From Adenanthera pavonina (taxonomy: Eukaryota; Streptophyta; Magnoliopsida; Fabales; Fabaceae): DNA of 64,000 bases. Shown in pieces: positions 11,701-24,146 of the stretch; the first letter of the stretch is position 1, and the number at the start of each line of letters is the position of its first letter. A model generated the notes under the pieces. The model saw only the letters and a list, made by a program, of their open reading frames with translations. It was not told where the DNA came from and searched no databases. The stretch lies in contig JAIVEN010000014.1 in assembly GCA_026686845.1 (NCBI GenBank), positions 35,424,001 through 35,488,000 on the forward strand. The letters are read 5' to 3'. A program made the translations under genes and the position numbers.

Positions 11701-14700
11701 CACCAGCGCCTATTGTGCCTGGTGATAAGTAATAATCTTGTGTTTGGCTGTGCTTTCTCCTACCTGTCATGGTTGTCAAACTCAAAAATTTAAGTGTCGA
11801 GAAGATAAATTCAACTTAGAATACTTAATAGCGGTTTAATAGAACGGATTAAACTTTTTTAGAATTATAAGGAATCAACCCAAAACTTAAAGTATAATGA
11901 TTAAATTATAAAATGAATGAAACAATAAGGAAAAAAATCCAACTTCCTTGTTCCATGAACTCGGAAGTACCTGTTACTGAAGTTATCCCTGAATCCTTTG
12001 ATTCATCCTTTGTACCAGTAATACAATTTCTGGGGCCACGTTCTTGTGTGCAATACTCTGCATTCCATCCTTCACTCTCGGGCACGTCCAATATGGACCA
12101 TACATATTTTGTCGTTGCCACTTTCCTTCGAAAATTTTGAGGTATAGTTGGTCCTGAGCTCTCTCCTCCTAGTCCTAGAAGATGTAGTTCTCCGAGTCTA
12201 CCATCATCCAGAGGAAACAGTATTCTTCCAACTTGTAATTGTAAGCCTGCTATACCTCTTGCTGCTTTTGCATGTAAGGGGTGAACATGATTCACCCATG
12301 GTTCTTGAAATTCACTATCTTGAAATGTACCTGTGTGATCATGTTCATAATCAATGCCTAATATTTTGATTATCTCTAAAGTTAATATATATACATGAGA
12401 AAAATGGGTTATTTAAAAGAGGTTTAAACATACTTTTCATCCCTTTAGATTCATAAAGTTTTAATTTGCCACCCAGTAAACACCAATCGTTATTTGTTTC
12501 TTTATCATCATCATTAACTCATGTGTCCAAATTAGCAAAATGATGTGATAGAGGGTCAAAATTAGATGGTTTTAGATAATAGGAAGGAAAAATTTTATGA
12601 AATTAAGTTCCTTGAGAATCATTACTAGCTTCTTGCACAAAGTTTTACTAATCATTCATTTCGGGACAGACCAAATTCAGATCATTCATAAATAACAATT
12701 TATAATTGAGCAATAACCTATTTACATGACAATCTTAGTTTTTTATTATCAAACTAAGGAACTAAAGTGGAAAGCAAACTAGCATTGATCTTGAGTTCAT
12801 GCACAGTAAAAGAAAGGTTAGTTCTTGCATGATCAAAGAAAAACAAAGAAAGAATCAATTATAATTATTTGTGTAAAATAATTATAGTACAATTAGAACT
12901 CACCTGATTGTTTTGGAATGCGATATTCAAAAACAGACCCAGTTGATGTACTGAAGAATAAAGAAACGGATGTTTGATCACTTGATTCTTCTTGTGAAGC
13001 TGGTGTGATAGATGTCAAATTTTGATGTTTGGGACTTCCATGGACTACCCATTTCCACTTCCTCTGTTGTAATCTTCTTTCCACCAAAGTTCCTTTCTGC
13101 ATATTTGTCAAATCCTTTAAGAGGACGATGTATATACCAATTGAGCATACATGGATTCTATGCATAACCTCCTCATTAATGAGAAGTTTAATTATTAACT
13201 GTGTAGTTTTTGGTAGACATACAAAAAACAGTTTTTCAGAGTTATTTATGCACAAGTAATTCATAAAATCCATTGGATCTATGAGAAGTTTCATATTTTA
13301 TGTCAAAGATTGCAACTCACTGCACATTACTTTGCAAAGTAACTCAAGAGTGTAAGGACGTGTAGTTTGCAAGGACCAAATGTCTATTTACTCTTGTTTT
13401 ATTGTACTTGTAATTGTAATTTTGATCAAAATATTGTTTAACCTTGATTGCTTCTTCCTTCGATGAGTCCAATCATTAAGAAAGTCATTTATATACTTTT
13501 ATTATTTTGTGATATGTTGCTCGAACAAATCTGATACACTCGTATAAATGATAGCTATGGTCATGAAATATTTCAGGATAGAGTACCTCAGTTAAAAGAA
13601 AGAGAGATTCTGAGTAAGCACCCATCAATCCATTTAAAGTGCACCCTTTAGATGGTATCAGTGGTGCAACTTTTGCTGTTCCTTCCTGCCATATGTGCCT
13701 CTTCCACGAGGGTTTTGAATTTCTGTCATATTCATAAAGACCTCCAGAGGAACTGCATCACCACATTGTTAGGTATATTTGTTAGCATTTGAAAGATGAA
13801 GAATGCTGTCTGATTCTTTCTAAAAACAAATTGGTGAAGTATGATATTGGAAGGAAACATTAATTTTTTATAACCATTGTCAGTTTTCATCAATTACCAC
13901 ATTAAGATTTGATTTCTTCTTCTTCTTTAAACAATAGTAATGAGAACAGGTTGCTCTAACACTTTTGGTCAAGACACTAATGGCATGAGTGGATCCCTTT
14001 TTAGCCGCATCACTACACCGGTGTCTAGCACTTTGGTGTATGGATGAGGATATATCTATGGCCTATTAAGAGGCCAACAGAGGCAGCCACCTAGAAGATG
14101 GCCGCCAACCAATTGTCTTGACTAGGGTTGACTAGTAATATTGAGATTGGATTTTATGCTGGCAAGAATTAACCACCTTATGGTATATACAACTGCTCTA
14201 GTAGAAGCAGCATCAGCTATTGCAGCAACATTTGCGCCGGCTGGTTGACCAAGATTTATCCATCTGTTCTATATATATACAAAAAAGGAGTAAAATTAGT
14301 AACACCTTGAAAAAACACTTGTTAAAAAGATCTTCGGATTCTACTTTCTGTGAAAATAAGAAATCCCACATAGACAAGACGAAGAGCATTGTAGTATATA
14401 AAATTGGATGAGCCTTTGAAAACTTTTGCGATATTTGTAACAATACTTAAATTTTACCTTGGAGGCTCCATACCGGCAAGTTCTACCAGCATTCCATTCT
14501 TTGTGCAGAAGTAAGCTCTCCTGTTCCATAATTCCACAATATCAAAAAAGTAATCAAGATAACTTGATAGGTTTAAGCAGTAATGGAATTCAAATTAGTG
14601 CTTGTTGTCTATGTCAAGTTCAGAAACTAGAATGTAGAGTTTTATGTATGCTTACTGTCCATCGTGTGAAACAATGCCCGACTTTATTAGTGCCGGATTA

Positions 14701-16757
14701 TTTTGCTGTGTCTCTCTATCAGTGATGTGATTGAACGTAGGTGTGAGTTCAACCCATACTGTTTCTGAGCTTTCACTAAATTGCACTTGCATCTGCTAAC
14801 AGACACAAAATCAGACAACCAAAATTCTTGCACTTCCAAAATTCCAATAACTTACTGGAGACTGCTGTTTATAGCAGTTACTCATCCATGTCTACAATCG
14901 ATCATCTCAATGACAAGGGACTTACAATTATGTATGCAAACAAGGTACAGATTCCACATTGGAACCTAAGATATGTAGAACTATATCATTTAAAATCTCC
15001 ACAACAATTCAAGCCTGTCATTTCCAGGGAGTATAGATAGTGAGATAAATTATTCAAACACTTGCAAACCATTCTGCCAATATACTATTTAGAAAGCAGA
15101 GACAACTAGTGATCTTCGTCTATTTTTTGCACGCAGAATACAGCGAACCCATGAGGGAGGAACTTTAAGCAATGTCCACAAATTTGGGAGGATGATTCTG
15201 GAAATTTCATGTAACAGAAGGTTACCAAATTCAGCAGCTAGCATACACAGCAAACAAGGGAGGTTCTTTTGAGAGAAATTTATGATGAAAATGAAGCAAG
15301 TTACGGTCAAGAGATTACAATGGGATATGTTTTAAAGCAGTAAGACTATAAAATTTTGGCAGTGGTATCTCTCAGGGAAAGTAATATGGTAGTTTGCTCT
15401 TGTAAGAATTTAGCTTGTGTTAAATGTTGACATCGGTATCATAAAAGCAAGATTCCAGATTATAGGAACTAGAATTTGGGAGTAGAATTCCCTTGTATTG
15501 TTTAGTTTATCACTGTTTGATGCCATCCGTTACACAAGGAACACAACCCTAAAATACAGCCAAAGAAAGACATGGAGAAATCAAGTCCCACAGGTCAGCT
15601 AGGTTGTGGACATGCAAAGTTGGAACTTCTGTCTTTTCATTTCTTAGACCAGTAACGTTGAAAAACAAAAAGAACAGTATGCTCTTTATGCTTCTGTCAT
15701 TGGATTTATTCCTTTAAGCAAATTAGTCGTTGAAAGTTCACAATTTGCTGCTACATGTATGTATTTAGTCCCTCAAAGTAGGATAGATAAATAATCAATC
15801 GATATCAACATATATACATTATAAACTCTACCGGAGGCCGTATTATTCATGAATTATGAATAGTGCAGCTCATTCATCATATTCCGTTCAATACAATGCA
15901 TGGGAGCCTGCATCTAGTTTAGTCTAATGGAGGGACTAAGATGAAGCAACTTAAAAACTTGAAGGGACTAAAACTAAATTCAAAGACAAAAGCGTCAGAA
16001 AGTATATCTTTCGAGAACTAAATTGTGGATTTAGTCCATTTGAATTTGTGATAAGAATACTTTTAGTAGTTTATCTCATTCGGAAAGAATTAAGAATGCA
16101 TGCATGGCAAAAGGAACAGATAGACACCAAGAACAAAATCCACAGAGGATTGAAATTTATCAGTAGAAGAAGATGATCGAACTTGTAACCCTTTATCCAA
16201 GCTTGAAAGAAAGAAAAGAAGAGGAAATTGAAGTTGTCAGAAGTGATACTTGAAACCTGATACAGAATTCCTGCTTCTGTGAGAGCAAGAATGGTCTGAT
16301 TGATGACAAAGACAGCGATTGCTCGTCCTGCTTGTACTGGAAGCACATGGGGAGCAATCACCCATTGGAGTCCATTCCAAAACCTCTCATAGATCGATCC
16401 ACTCTCACCAGTCACCCACACAGAGGAGTCCGACAGTCTATTCAAAGACAACCTCTTTCTCTGAGGTAAAACCTCATACACTTGTCCTCCGTTGTTATCA
16501 TCGTCATCATTATTATTATTACCATCATCCCAAGCTTTCTTCACACCTATCTGCTTCAGATCATAGGGGAGTTGTACCTCAATCCATCTATCAGCTTCTT
16601 CACTGAAAGCCCAGAACCTGTCAGTCTTGAGCTCAAGTCCGCGATTGCTTTGTTGAAACAACTGATGCGGGCACAAAGAAGCACAAGAACCCAGGACACC
16701 TTTGGGGAAGCAGAGGACAGAAATGGAACATATTAGATGGAAAATAAGCGCAGACAT
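8716..16757 (-). CDS. Uncharacterised secreted repeat (beta-propeller-like) protein, 922 aa, 11 exons
   Basis: Exons on the minus strand: 16257-16757, 14656-14792, 14458-14520, 14177-14263, 13587-13752, 12904-13096, 11971-12330, 11276-11763, 10295-10888, 9373-9438, 8716-8829. All junctions are GT-AG, phases agree throughout, and the sum is 2769 nt (922 codons plus stop). Residues 1-23 look like a signal peptide (hydrophobic core, then GVLGSC), so a secretory-pathway product is inferred. An Asp/Asn-rich run lies near residues 77-90. The rest is a series of about eight to nine units with the pattern G-x-(L/I/V)-x-E-(Y/R/L), a Trp-rich strand and small residues, as in tectonin- or lectin-like propellers (GGLYEYDR, GLIFEYIC, GRLYQYNK, GGLVEYHW). 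A Cys motif CGGCNFEC lies near residue 857. The C-terminus is Trp-rich (EWEWEWSRIIGTP). No catalytic residues or named family were recognised; the function is unknown. The start is the first Met of the open frame. Confidence 0.85.
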
Positions 16758-17110
16758 GGTGGTGACGGAGGCATTTGAGAAGACAGAAACAGATGAAGAT
16801 TAAGGTTTTGAGGTTGCTCCGGTGATGGAGTGGGAAAAGACATAGTGAAGCATGGATGGATGTGGGAGGGTTGAAATATTGAATTATGAAGTCAAAGAGG
16901 GAGGGAGAAATTATGGGAGCGACATGGGGGTTGGTAGTTGAAGAAGATACTGATTCTTTAGATCTTAACTACCTCTGTCTGTGATCACAAGTAGATATTG
17001 AACAATGGCCTGCCTGCCTCTGTTTTCCTCAATTTTCAAGTTCCAACGTAATTTGAATGTCAAGGCTCCCTGGGTGAAAGTAAATTAATGGTGTCAGCAG
17101 GCAAATATTA
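16758..17110. other. 5' flank of the repeat-protein gene
   Basis: The region upstream of the start codon at 16757 should hold the promoter and 5' UTR of the minus-strand gene. No TATA box could be placed with confidence. No other feature seen. Confidence 0.4.
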
Positions 17111-17355
17111 CTCCCTAGGTAAGAAACTTTTAATAGAATCTTGTGGATTAAGGATTCCAATCATAAGGATTCAAAGTTTTTCCTAAAATTATTATATATT
17201 TTTTTTAAATTATTCTTATTTAATTTTTTTTCTCTTTATAATATATTAAATAGGGATTTTTTTTAAAAATACATAATAAATACTACCTCATATACTGTAA
17301 AAAATTTTATATTTAGGATTAAGATAAAAAATCCTATAATTAGGACCAGAGGAAG
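17111..17355. mobile_element. Stowaway-type MITE (family 2), inverted
   Basis: Ends are CTCCCTAGGT and ATTAGGACCAGAGGAAG with TA on both sides. The reverse complement of the right half matches the left half of the elements at 8071-8330 and 60674, including the block with AAATATAAAA...TTTACAGTATA. The left half is diverged. Confidence 0.6.
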
Positions 17356-20300
17356 TACTATGTTATTCTGTTTTGGAAATTTCTTTTTATATTTCATCCC
17401 AAATTTATCTTCACATTTAATAATTTATAAGTAACTTAATAATATCAAATAAATAAGCAATATTGAGTCAATTCTCAAATTTGACTTCTAATTTAAGGAT
17501 TATAATATGATATAGAATTAAAATTAGATTATTTAAAATGTTAAGAAAATAACATTATATAATTTGAATAATATATATATATATATATATAAATCTGCAG
17601 CTTAGCATTATTTTTTTTTAGTATCAAATCATGTGGTATCTGAAAGCCACATTGCAAGTATACCTTTTTTCCATATATCAGTATGCTTTTTGTTTTGAAA
17701 TAATATAAGTATGGCTTTTAACTAGCATGTTATTGTTATATTTTGTTTGAGTTGGGTGAATTGACTATGTGTGTTTGAATAATTTGAATTTCAATTATTT
17801 AAAGTTAAATAACATTTGTTTGTTTCAGTTTTTCTCTCGTACAACATACGAGTCATTCATTCTAACTTTTTTAAAATTTTGTTAAAATTGTGTATCAGCA
17901 TTTTTATTTCAAAAACATATGTTTTAGCTTAATTTAAAAAATATATTTACATAAATAAAAATCATGTGGGTAAAAAGTACTAAAACTAAAATTAAAATGA
18001 TATTAAAAGCTATTGAAACTCTAGATTTTGCTAGATTGTGGAGCACTGCTTTGCACTATATTATTTAAGATAAGCTATATGACTTTATGATTAATGCGGC
18101 TTTCTATATAGATTAGAGATATACGGTATATCATAGAAATAAAACAAAAATTTATATAATTTTAATGAGTTAAAAAAAATTGAGTGATTTATTTGGGCTT
18201 AGATGTTGATGGATGATTCTTTAGTGGTAGAAAAATGCTTTCGTGTACGGTGACATATGTGGAAGATAATTGTTGCTTCGTATTTGTAGAGACATGGAGC
18301 GAGATTCATGCTCCGGCGACTTTACCAAAAGGGATTGATTCAGTAATCATCATAATTAATTAAATTAAAACCCTACCAATTAAATAATTGTCTCAATGAC
18401 TAGGATTTTTTTTTTTATCAGAATGACTAGGATTTCATTCCATCAATAAAACAAAATTAGGTATGGTTTGATTATAAACGTAAATAGATTTTTTTTATTA
18501 TGTATGCATAATATTTATTATATTTTTGTCATTATTATTCAACTGCATCTATTTATAAATAAATTTAAATAAATATATATATGAGACTTATAATTTATTA
18601 TTTTTTTAAATTTTAATTCATGAATATTTTTTATGAGTATTAAATTACATAAGTTTGTTTGTTTTTTTTGGCCGGTACGTACGTCTTTATAAATGAATGT
18701 GAATATGTTAAAGTTATACAGACTTTATTTATATTTTAAAAATACATGAATTTTCTCTTAAAACATTATTGTTTTCTCTGATTTTCAATTTTTGTACTAA
18801 AAATAGACATATTTTCCTGCACATGACACAATCTAAAAAAAAAAGCCATACTCTTCCTAATTTGTGAATAATACAATTTACTAAATTTTATATTTTATAT
18901 TGATATTTTCCATCAACATAAACATACTTTTTAAAATAACATATATTTCTTAATAGAGAATATTTGCACAAACAATCAAAACAAATGGAAAAATTTGAGT
19001 GTGGAATAGAGTTTTCTGAAAGTGAGAGATGGACACGCAGGTGAACTCAGACGGCACTGAATTGAAAAAGACATGAAGAGGAGTGGATGCATGACATAAA
19101 TATTACTACAAATAATTTGACTTTTATTGCTTTTGCAGTCATCACTTCGTGAAATTTAAGGCCAAGTGAAGTGATTATATTTTAACTTTTTTTTCATTTT
19201 CGTATCCATCTCTTTACCTTTTTTTTAATCTTCTTTTGGTTTGGTTGAAGCGGTTTTATAGGAAAATTAAAATTTTTTATTTTTTTTTCAAAACAAACAA
19301 GAAAAAATGAGTATTTTTCCTTATGTGGCTTTTTATTAAAAAACGAGAGAAAAAAATGCTCCTCACCCCATTTTATTTGAAAAAAATAAAATAAAAAATT
19401 TTTCCACCATTTCAGTTTCAATAGCTTGATGCTGACAAACAATAACCACCATTATCAATAAATTACAAAAGCGGTTCAAGTGTGCTTTCAAAAGCTCCAT
19501 CACCTGAACTCTTTATTATCACAAGATAAGACCTTAAATAAAATATCTCAATTTTTTGTTTTTATTTGTTATTTATGTTTTATATTATTAGCTTTTTATT
19601 TTTAATTATTTTCAATTTAATAATTATTTTTTTACTAAATTGCCTTGAACTTTATGTCATGTGTAGACGAACCCCATAATCTTTTAGACTTGATAATGAA
19701 ACCTCCTAAACTTTTAAATTCATGCAAATAAATCTCTTAACAACAATATTTCCGTTAGTTCAATAATAGAATATAATACAGAGGGTATATCTTCATATAA
19801 CTTAAAGTTCAAGGATGTTTTCTACCAGAAAAATTTTTAATGGTATATCAATGAAATAATAGAACAGGGGATTATGTGCACAAATTTGAAAGTTTAGGAA
19901 AATTTTTTGTCAAGTTTTATAACTCAGAAAAGTTATTTGCACATAGTTCACAACTCATCAGAGTTTTGTCTGATTTAAACTTGGTTTTTTAAACTCATAT
20001 TCAAAAAAATCTGATTCTACAAATACAAAATGTTAAGCGATGCTTCTATATAACTTTTCTTTCCATCTGATTTTATACTTTGATTTTATTTGAATTTCAA
20101 AATGATAAATTTTCTTTTATTAAAATATTTAAATATTAAATTTTATTTATTTTTATTTTTATAAGATTATGTATTTTATTTAAATAATGCATATTTAAAA
20201 CTTATTTTAAAAATGTACGTATTTTAACTTAATTTAAATTGTTATATTATAAGTTGGTAAAAAATTGTTATATAATACCATTGTTTTATTTATATATATA

Positions 20301-21159
20301 TATAAGAAATTTGAATAAAAATAATTGGATAAAAGAGTAATTTAATCTTTGCTTTAAATAAAAACACATATATTTTTTTAAAATAGAAAAGAAGTTCTAT
20401 AATATTATTAAAGCCTGATGCAATTGTTTGTATTAACTCAAAAACTTAAAAGAAGGATTTTTATGGTCAACACAAAGAGTTAAGGAGTTGAAATCGATAT
20501 AACATTACTTAATTTTATTATATATGGGCTTAACTCATAAGATTATGATCGATTTGATTGACTTAAGCAACCTTTTACCATAAAAATAATATTGCAAATG
20601 TATTGTCTTTTTGGTAAAGCTTAGACTTATGGGGTATATATATATATATAGAATTGAGATCTTTCACATCATGACTTAGAGTGATACCTTCATCTAATTG
20701 AATTTTCCTCTCCCAATATACTAAAGTAATATATATATATATATATATATATTAAACAATTATTAGGAAAAGTAGTTGATCAAATAGGTTTCTTGAAATA
20801 AGCCACCTTCAAAATTTCTTGTTTTATACGGTTTTTGTAAAGTTTGAAGAAGATACACATAGATGTGATTCATGTGAATCTAACACTTCAAGAAACTTCT
20901 TTTAATATTGAAAAATTTGCATTCATTCTCCTTATATCTTTATAGCCAAACTATAGAAGATTTTTTTAAGGGTTTTTGCAATTCGAATCCTTTACATTTA
21001 ATAAATAAATATTATATATAAAAGTAAAAAAAAATTGACAACATATGTACAGCTTAATTATTTTTAATATTAAAAGATCTTAAATGCTTTTCTCTTTTTT
21101 TACTAAATTTTTTTCATTGCTTTTCTCTTTAGCTACCCATCATTATATAATAAAAGTTA
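17356..21159. other. Intergenic, AT-rich, no gene seen
   Basis: No supported coding sequence in 3.8 kb. It holds TA runs near 17570-17591, 20636-20650 and 20730-20752 and long A/T tracts. The 82-codon minus frame at 19194-19442 is rich in Lys and Phe from A/T tracts and is not a credible gene. Confidence 0.6.
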
Positions 21160-21445
21160 CTTCATCCAGTATCAAATATAAGGAACTTTTTTGTTCAAAA
21201 TATAAGAAATAAATAAAAGTTATTTGATGTATTTAAGATTTTTCCCCAAAATGCCCTTTATTAAATGAGGTATAAGTTTTACACATACGAAAGATTATTA
21301 ATTACATGGGAATACTAAATTTTAGGCATTAAATGGGGATATTTCTAGAAAAAAAATTTTATTTGTGACAAACTCAATAATTCTAATTACTTTTCCTGAT
21401 TTATATAAATAAACTATTTGTCTATTATATTTAAGACCGAAGAAG
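21160..21445. mobile_element. Stowaway-like MITE (family 1)
   Basis: Starts CTTCATCCAGTATCAAATAT and ends ATATTTAAGACCGAAGAAG, an imperfect inverted pair, with TA at both flanks. It shares internal blocks and length with 7357-7647. Confidence 0.65.
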
Positions 21446-22026
21446 TATGAATTCGATTGGTGAACTAAATTTAAATTCCTTAATGACATTAAAAGTCATT
21501 AGAAGTTCTTTAATGTTTTTTTCTTTAGCTGAGCATAGATAGATTTTAGGAAATATATAAGATATAATAACTAAAAAAGATGTTAAAAATTAATAATTAT
21601 ATATTTTTTGCCAGATAAAGTTATTAATTATTTTGAATGGCCAAAATTATTACTATAGTTTAAGAGACAAATTATTATTATTATTATTATTATTATTTAA
21701 GGAAGTTAAGAAAGTTACTACTTTACTCAAAAATATTTTTATTTTAATATTAATTTTTAAAGTTCGGTAGTAATTTTAATTCTCGAAATCAAGTATAATT
21801 ATAAAATTATTAAATTCATATAAAGTATATGATTTACATAGTCATAAACATTAAACAGTGACTTCTTTCCAGATTGATGCAATTTTTTTTTTAAATTCTG
21901 GCAACTTTTCTCTACACATTTATTGAGCTCTACATAAATTTTTTATTCTATCAATAATTTTTACACAATTTAATAGAGTTTAAATGCTAGAAAGATCATT
22001 ATAATTTTCTAAAAAGTTTTAAATTA
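21446..22026. other. Intergenic with a TTA repeat
   Basis: AT-rich DNA with a perfect ATT/TTA trinucleotide run at about 21672-21698. No gene seen. Confidence 0.6.
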
Positions 22027-22310
22027 CTCCCTCCGGTCCCATTTATAAGACATTATCTAGAATATTTGTTTAGTTTTATTTATAAGATGTAGTGTCAAAT
22101 TTTCATATGAATTTTTCACTTTATCCTCAATAACTTTATTGTCTTATACATTGTTCCATTTTTTATTCCACAAATAAGTATTTTTACTTGAAGGAGAAGT
22201 AAAGGTAAAATTGAAAGCTTATACTAATTTTTTGTAATTTTGAAAATATAACTAACTCTTCTTAATATATATACAATAATTAATAATATTTTATAAATAG
22301 AATCGAAAGG
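22027..22310. mobile_element. Stowaway-type MITE
   Basis: Begins CTCCCTCCGGTCCCATTTAT, ends ATAAATAGAATCGAAAGG, flanked by TA on both sides. 284 bp, no coding capacity. Confidence 0.65.
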
Positions 22311-23888
22311 TATATTATTTATTCTTCGTATCACTGGGGAAAGAAAGATATCTAGTTTATAAAATTGGGGCCCTTAAATATGATTTTTCCAAGTTGCAAA
22401 GTTTCTTAACTGTGAAGACTGAAGAGGATCAATGATGCGATTTGCCTTAATTGCCTATATTAAATGCAAATTATTGACTCTAGATTCCCTTGAATTTAAT
22501 AAAAAAGAGCTATATGACAAGTTGGTGGTGGCCTTTCAGAATGGCAGACGCAATGGAATCTTTCATTAGGCCCTACTTTTTAAGAACTATTCTTACTTTG
22601 GCCTCATATGCTTTAGAATCTGCTTGCTGGAATATAAAGATCAGCATCAGGATTTGACATATGTATATAATCACTCATTAATAAGGTATTTATATTAATA
22701 GGAAAATTTGAACTTATTTCTTTTAGGATATAAATTGCATTCTCATCAATTAGGTTATTTTTTGTTGCTGTAAAGTGATATTTATATGATGGTGAATGAT
22801 AGGAAATTAATATTTAAAAGTCAAAAGAGATATAGTTCTCATTTATATTAATCTTAAAATATTGATAAATTACATAATTTCAAAACTAATTTGTAAATGA
22901 GGTAAAAAAAAAAGTTGAGTGTTATATATATATATATATATATATTCATTGCCCCCATAAGAAACAAGAAAACCAAAAATAATTGCAGTTTTTTTTTTGT
23001 TCTTTTGCTATTATATGATAAATATTTATGATATCTAAAGGATTTTCCAACTCATTGTATAAATATTTTCTATCATACGCAAAAATATTTTAACTAATTT
23101 TATACTTTTTACATAGTTATATATATTTTAGCAGGAAAGAAAAAAAAAGAACATACCATTGAATTATTGCTTGGGTTGCTCGTATTCTAAGAAGAATACG
23201 ATTAGATTTATCAAAAGGTTGATCATCCTTTATAGCATATTATAATTATGGTTTTAAAAGGCATTGTTCTCTTGGGGTTTTATTTTTTAACACCTTCTGC
23301 TTGTTTTCTAATTCTTCTTCGTGACTGACTGTACTTTTTTGATTTCGCCTAGTGGGTTCTGGCAAAGATGAAAATATTGTGAGGAGTTGGATGAATGGCT
23401 AAAGGGGACAAATTTTAGACTCCACCACCAGTACAAGAAAGACAACCAGTCAGCAAATTACTTGGAAAAGGAGACAGAAAAAGGAAGAAATGAAATATTT
23501 GGTGACTTCAACATGCTAATACCGATAGCCAGAAGACCATTTTAGTTTTCTGGCCAAAAACCACTTTAGTTTTGAAACATTGAAAAAAAAAATACTCGGA
23601 TTACTGGTCACCGATTGCTCTTCTTCATCAGCCTAGTTCCAATCTTCAAACATATTATTGATTTTTTTGGGGGGGCCAAATTCAAACATTTTATTGATTA
23701 GACCAATCATAATAGGTAATTGTTGCTTTACAACAATAACTTTGAATTCGTAGCAAAGAAAAAAAAATTGAATTAATCAAATTTAGACCTTGGATGATTC
23801 AAATATAATATTTGCTATTTTGAATAATATTTTTAAAATTTGCAATAAAAACTATTTTCATTCCAGATGTTTTTTAAAATAAAAATTT
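22311..23888. other. Intergenic, no gene seen
   Basis: AT-rich with a TA run near 22922-22945. A slightly less AT-rich stretch at 23330-23560 shows no protein similarity I can recognise. Confidence 0.55.
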
Positions 23889-24146
23889 TAAAATTTTAAA
23901 AAATGTTATATAAAATATATAAAGCATTGACATCAAATTCGAAACAATGTAGATTTTCTGTTTCCAAAAAAAGAAACAAAAACTTTTCGGTCTTTCTGGT
24001 ACCCTCAATAAATTAAGTAAAATTTTAAAAAATGTTATATAAAATATATAAAGCATTGACATCAAATTCGAAACAATGTAGATTTTCTGTTTCCAAAAAA
24101 AGAAACAAAAAGTTTTCGGTCTTTCTGGTACCCTCAATAAATTAAG
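23889..24146. repeat. 129-bp perfect-length tandem duplication
   Basis: Units 23889-24017 and 24018-24146 lie head to tail with one visible mismatch (AAACTTTTCGG against AAAGTTTTCGG). The unit is not a microsatellite and appears once duplicated, so the event is recent. It creates a minus-strand open frame with a 43-residue repeat, but base content and context give no support for a gene. Confidence 0.9.

Noticed and set aside
23874..24137. 87-codon minus frame with an internal 43-residue repeat
   Set aside because: Explained by the 129-bp tandem duplication; AT-rich, Phe/Lys/Ile-rich, no splice or family evidence.
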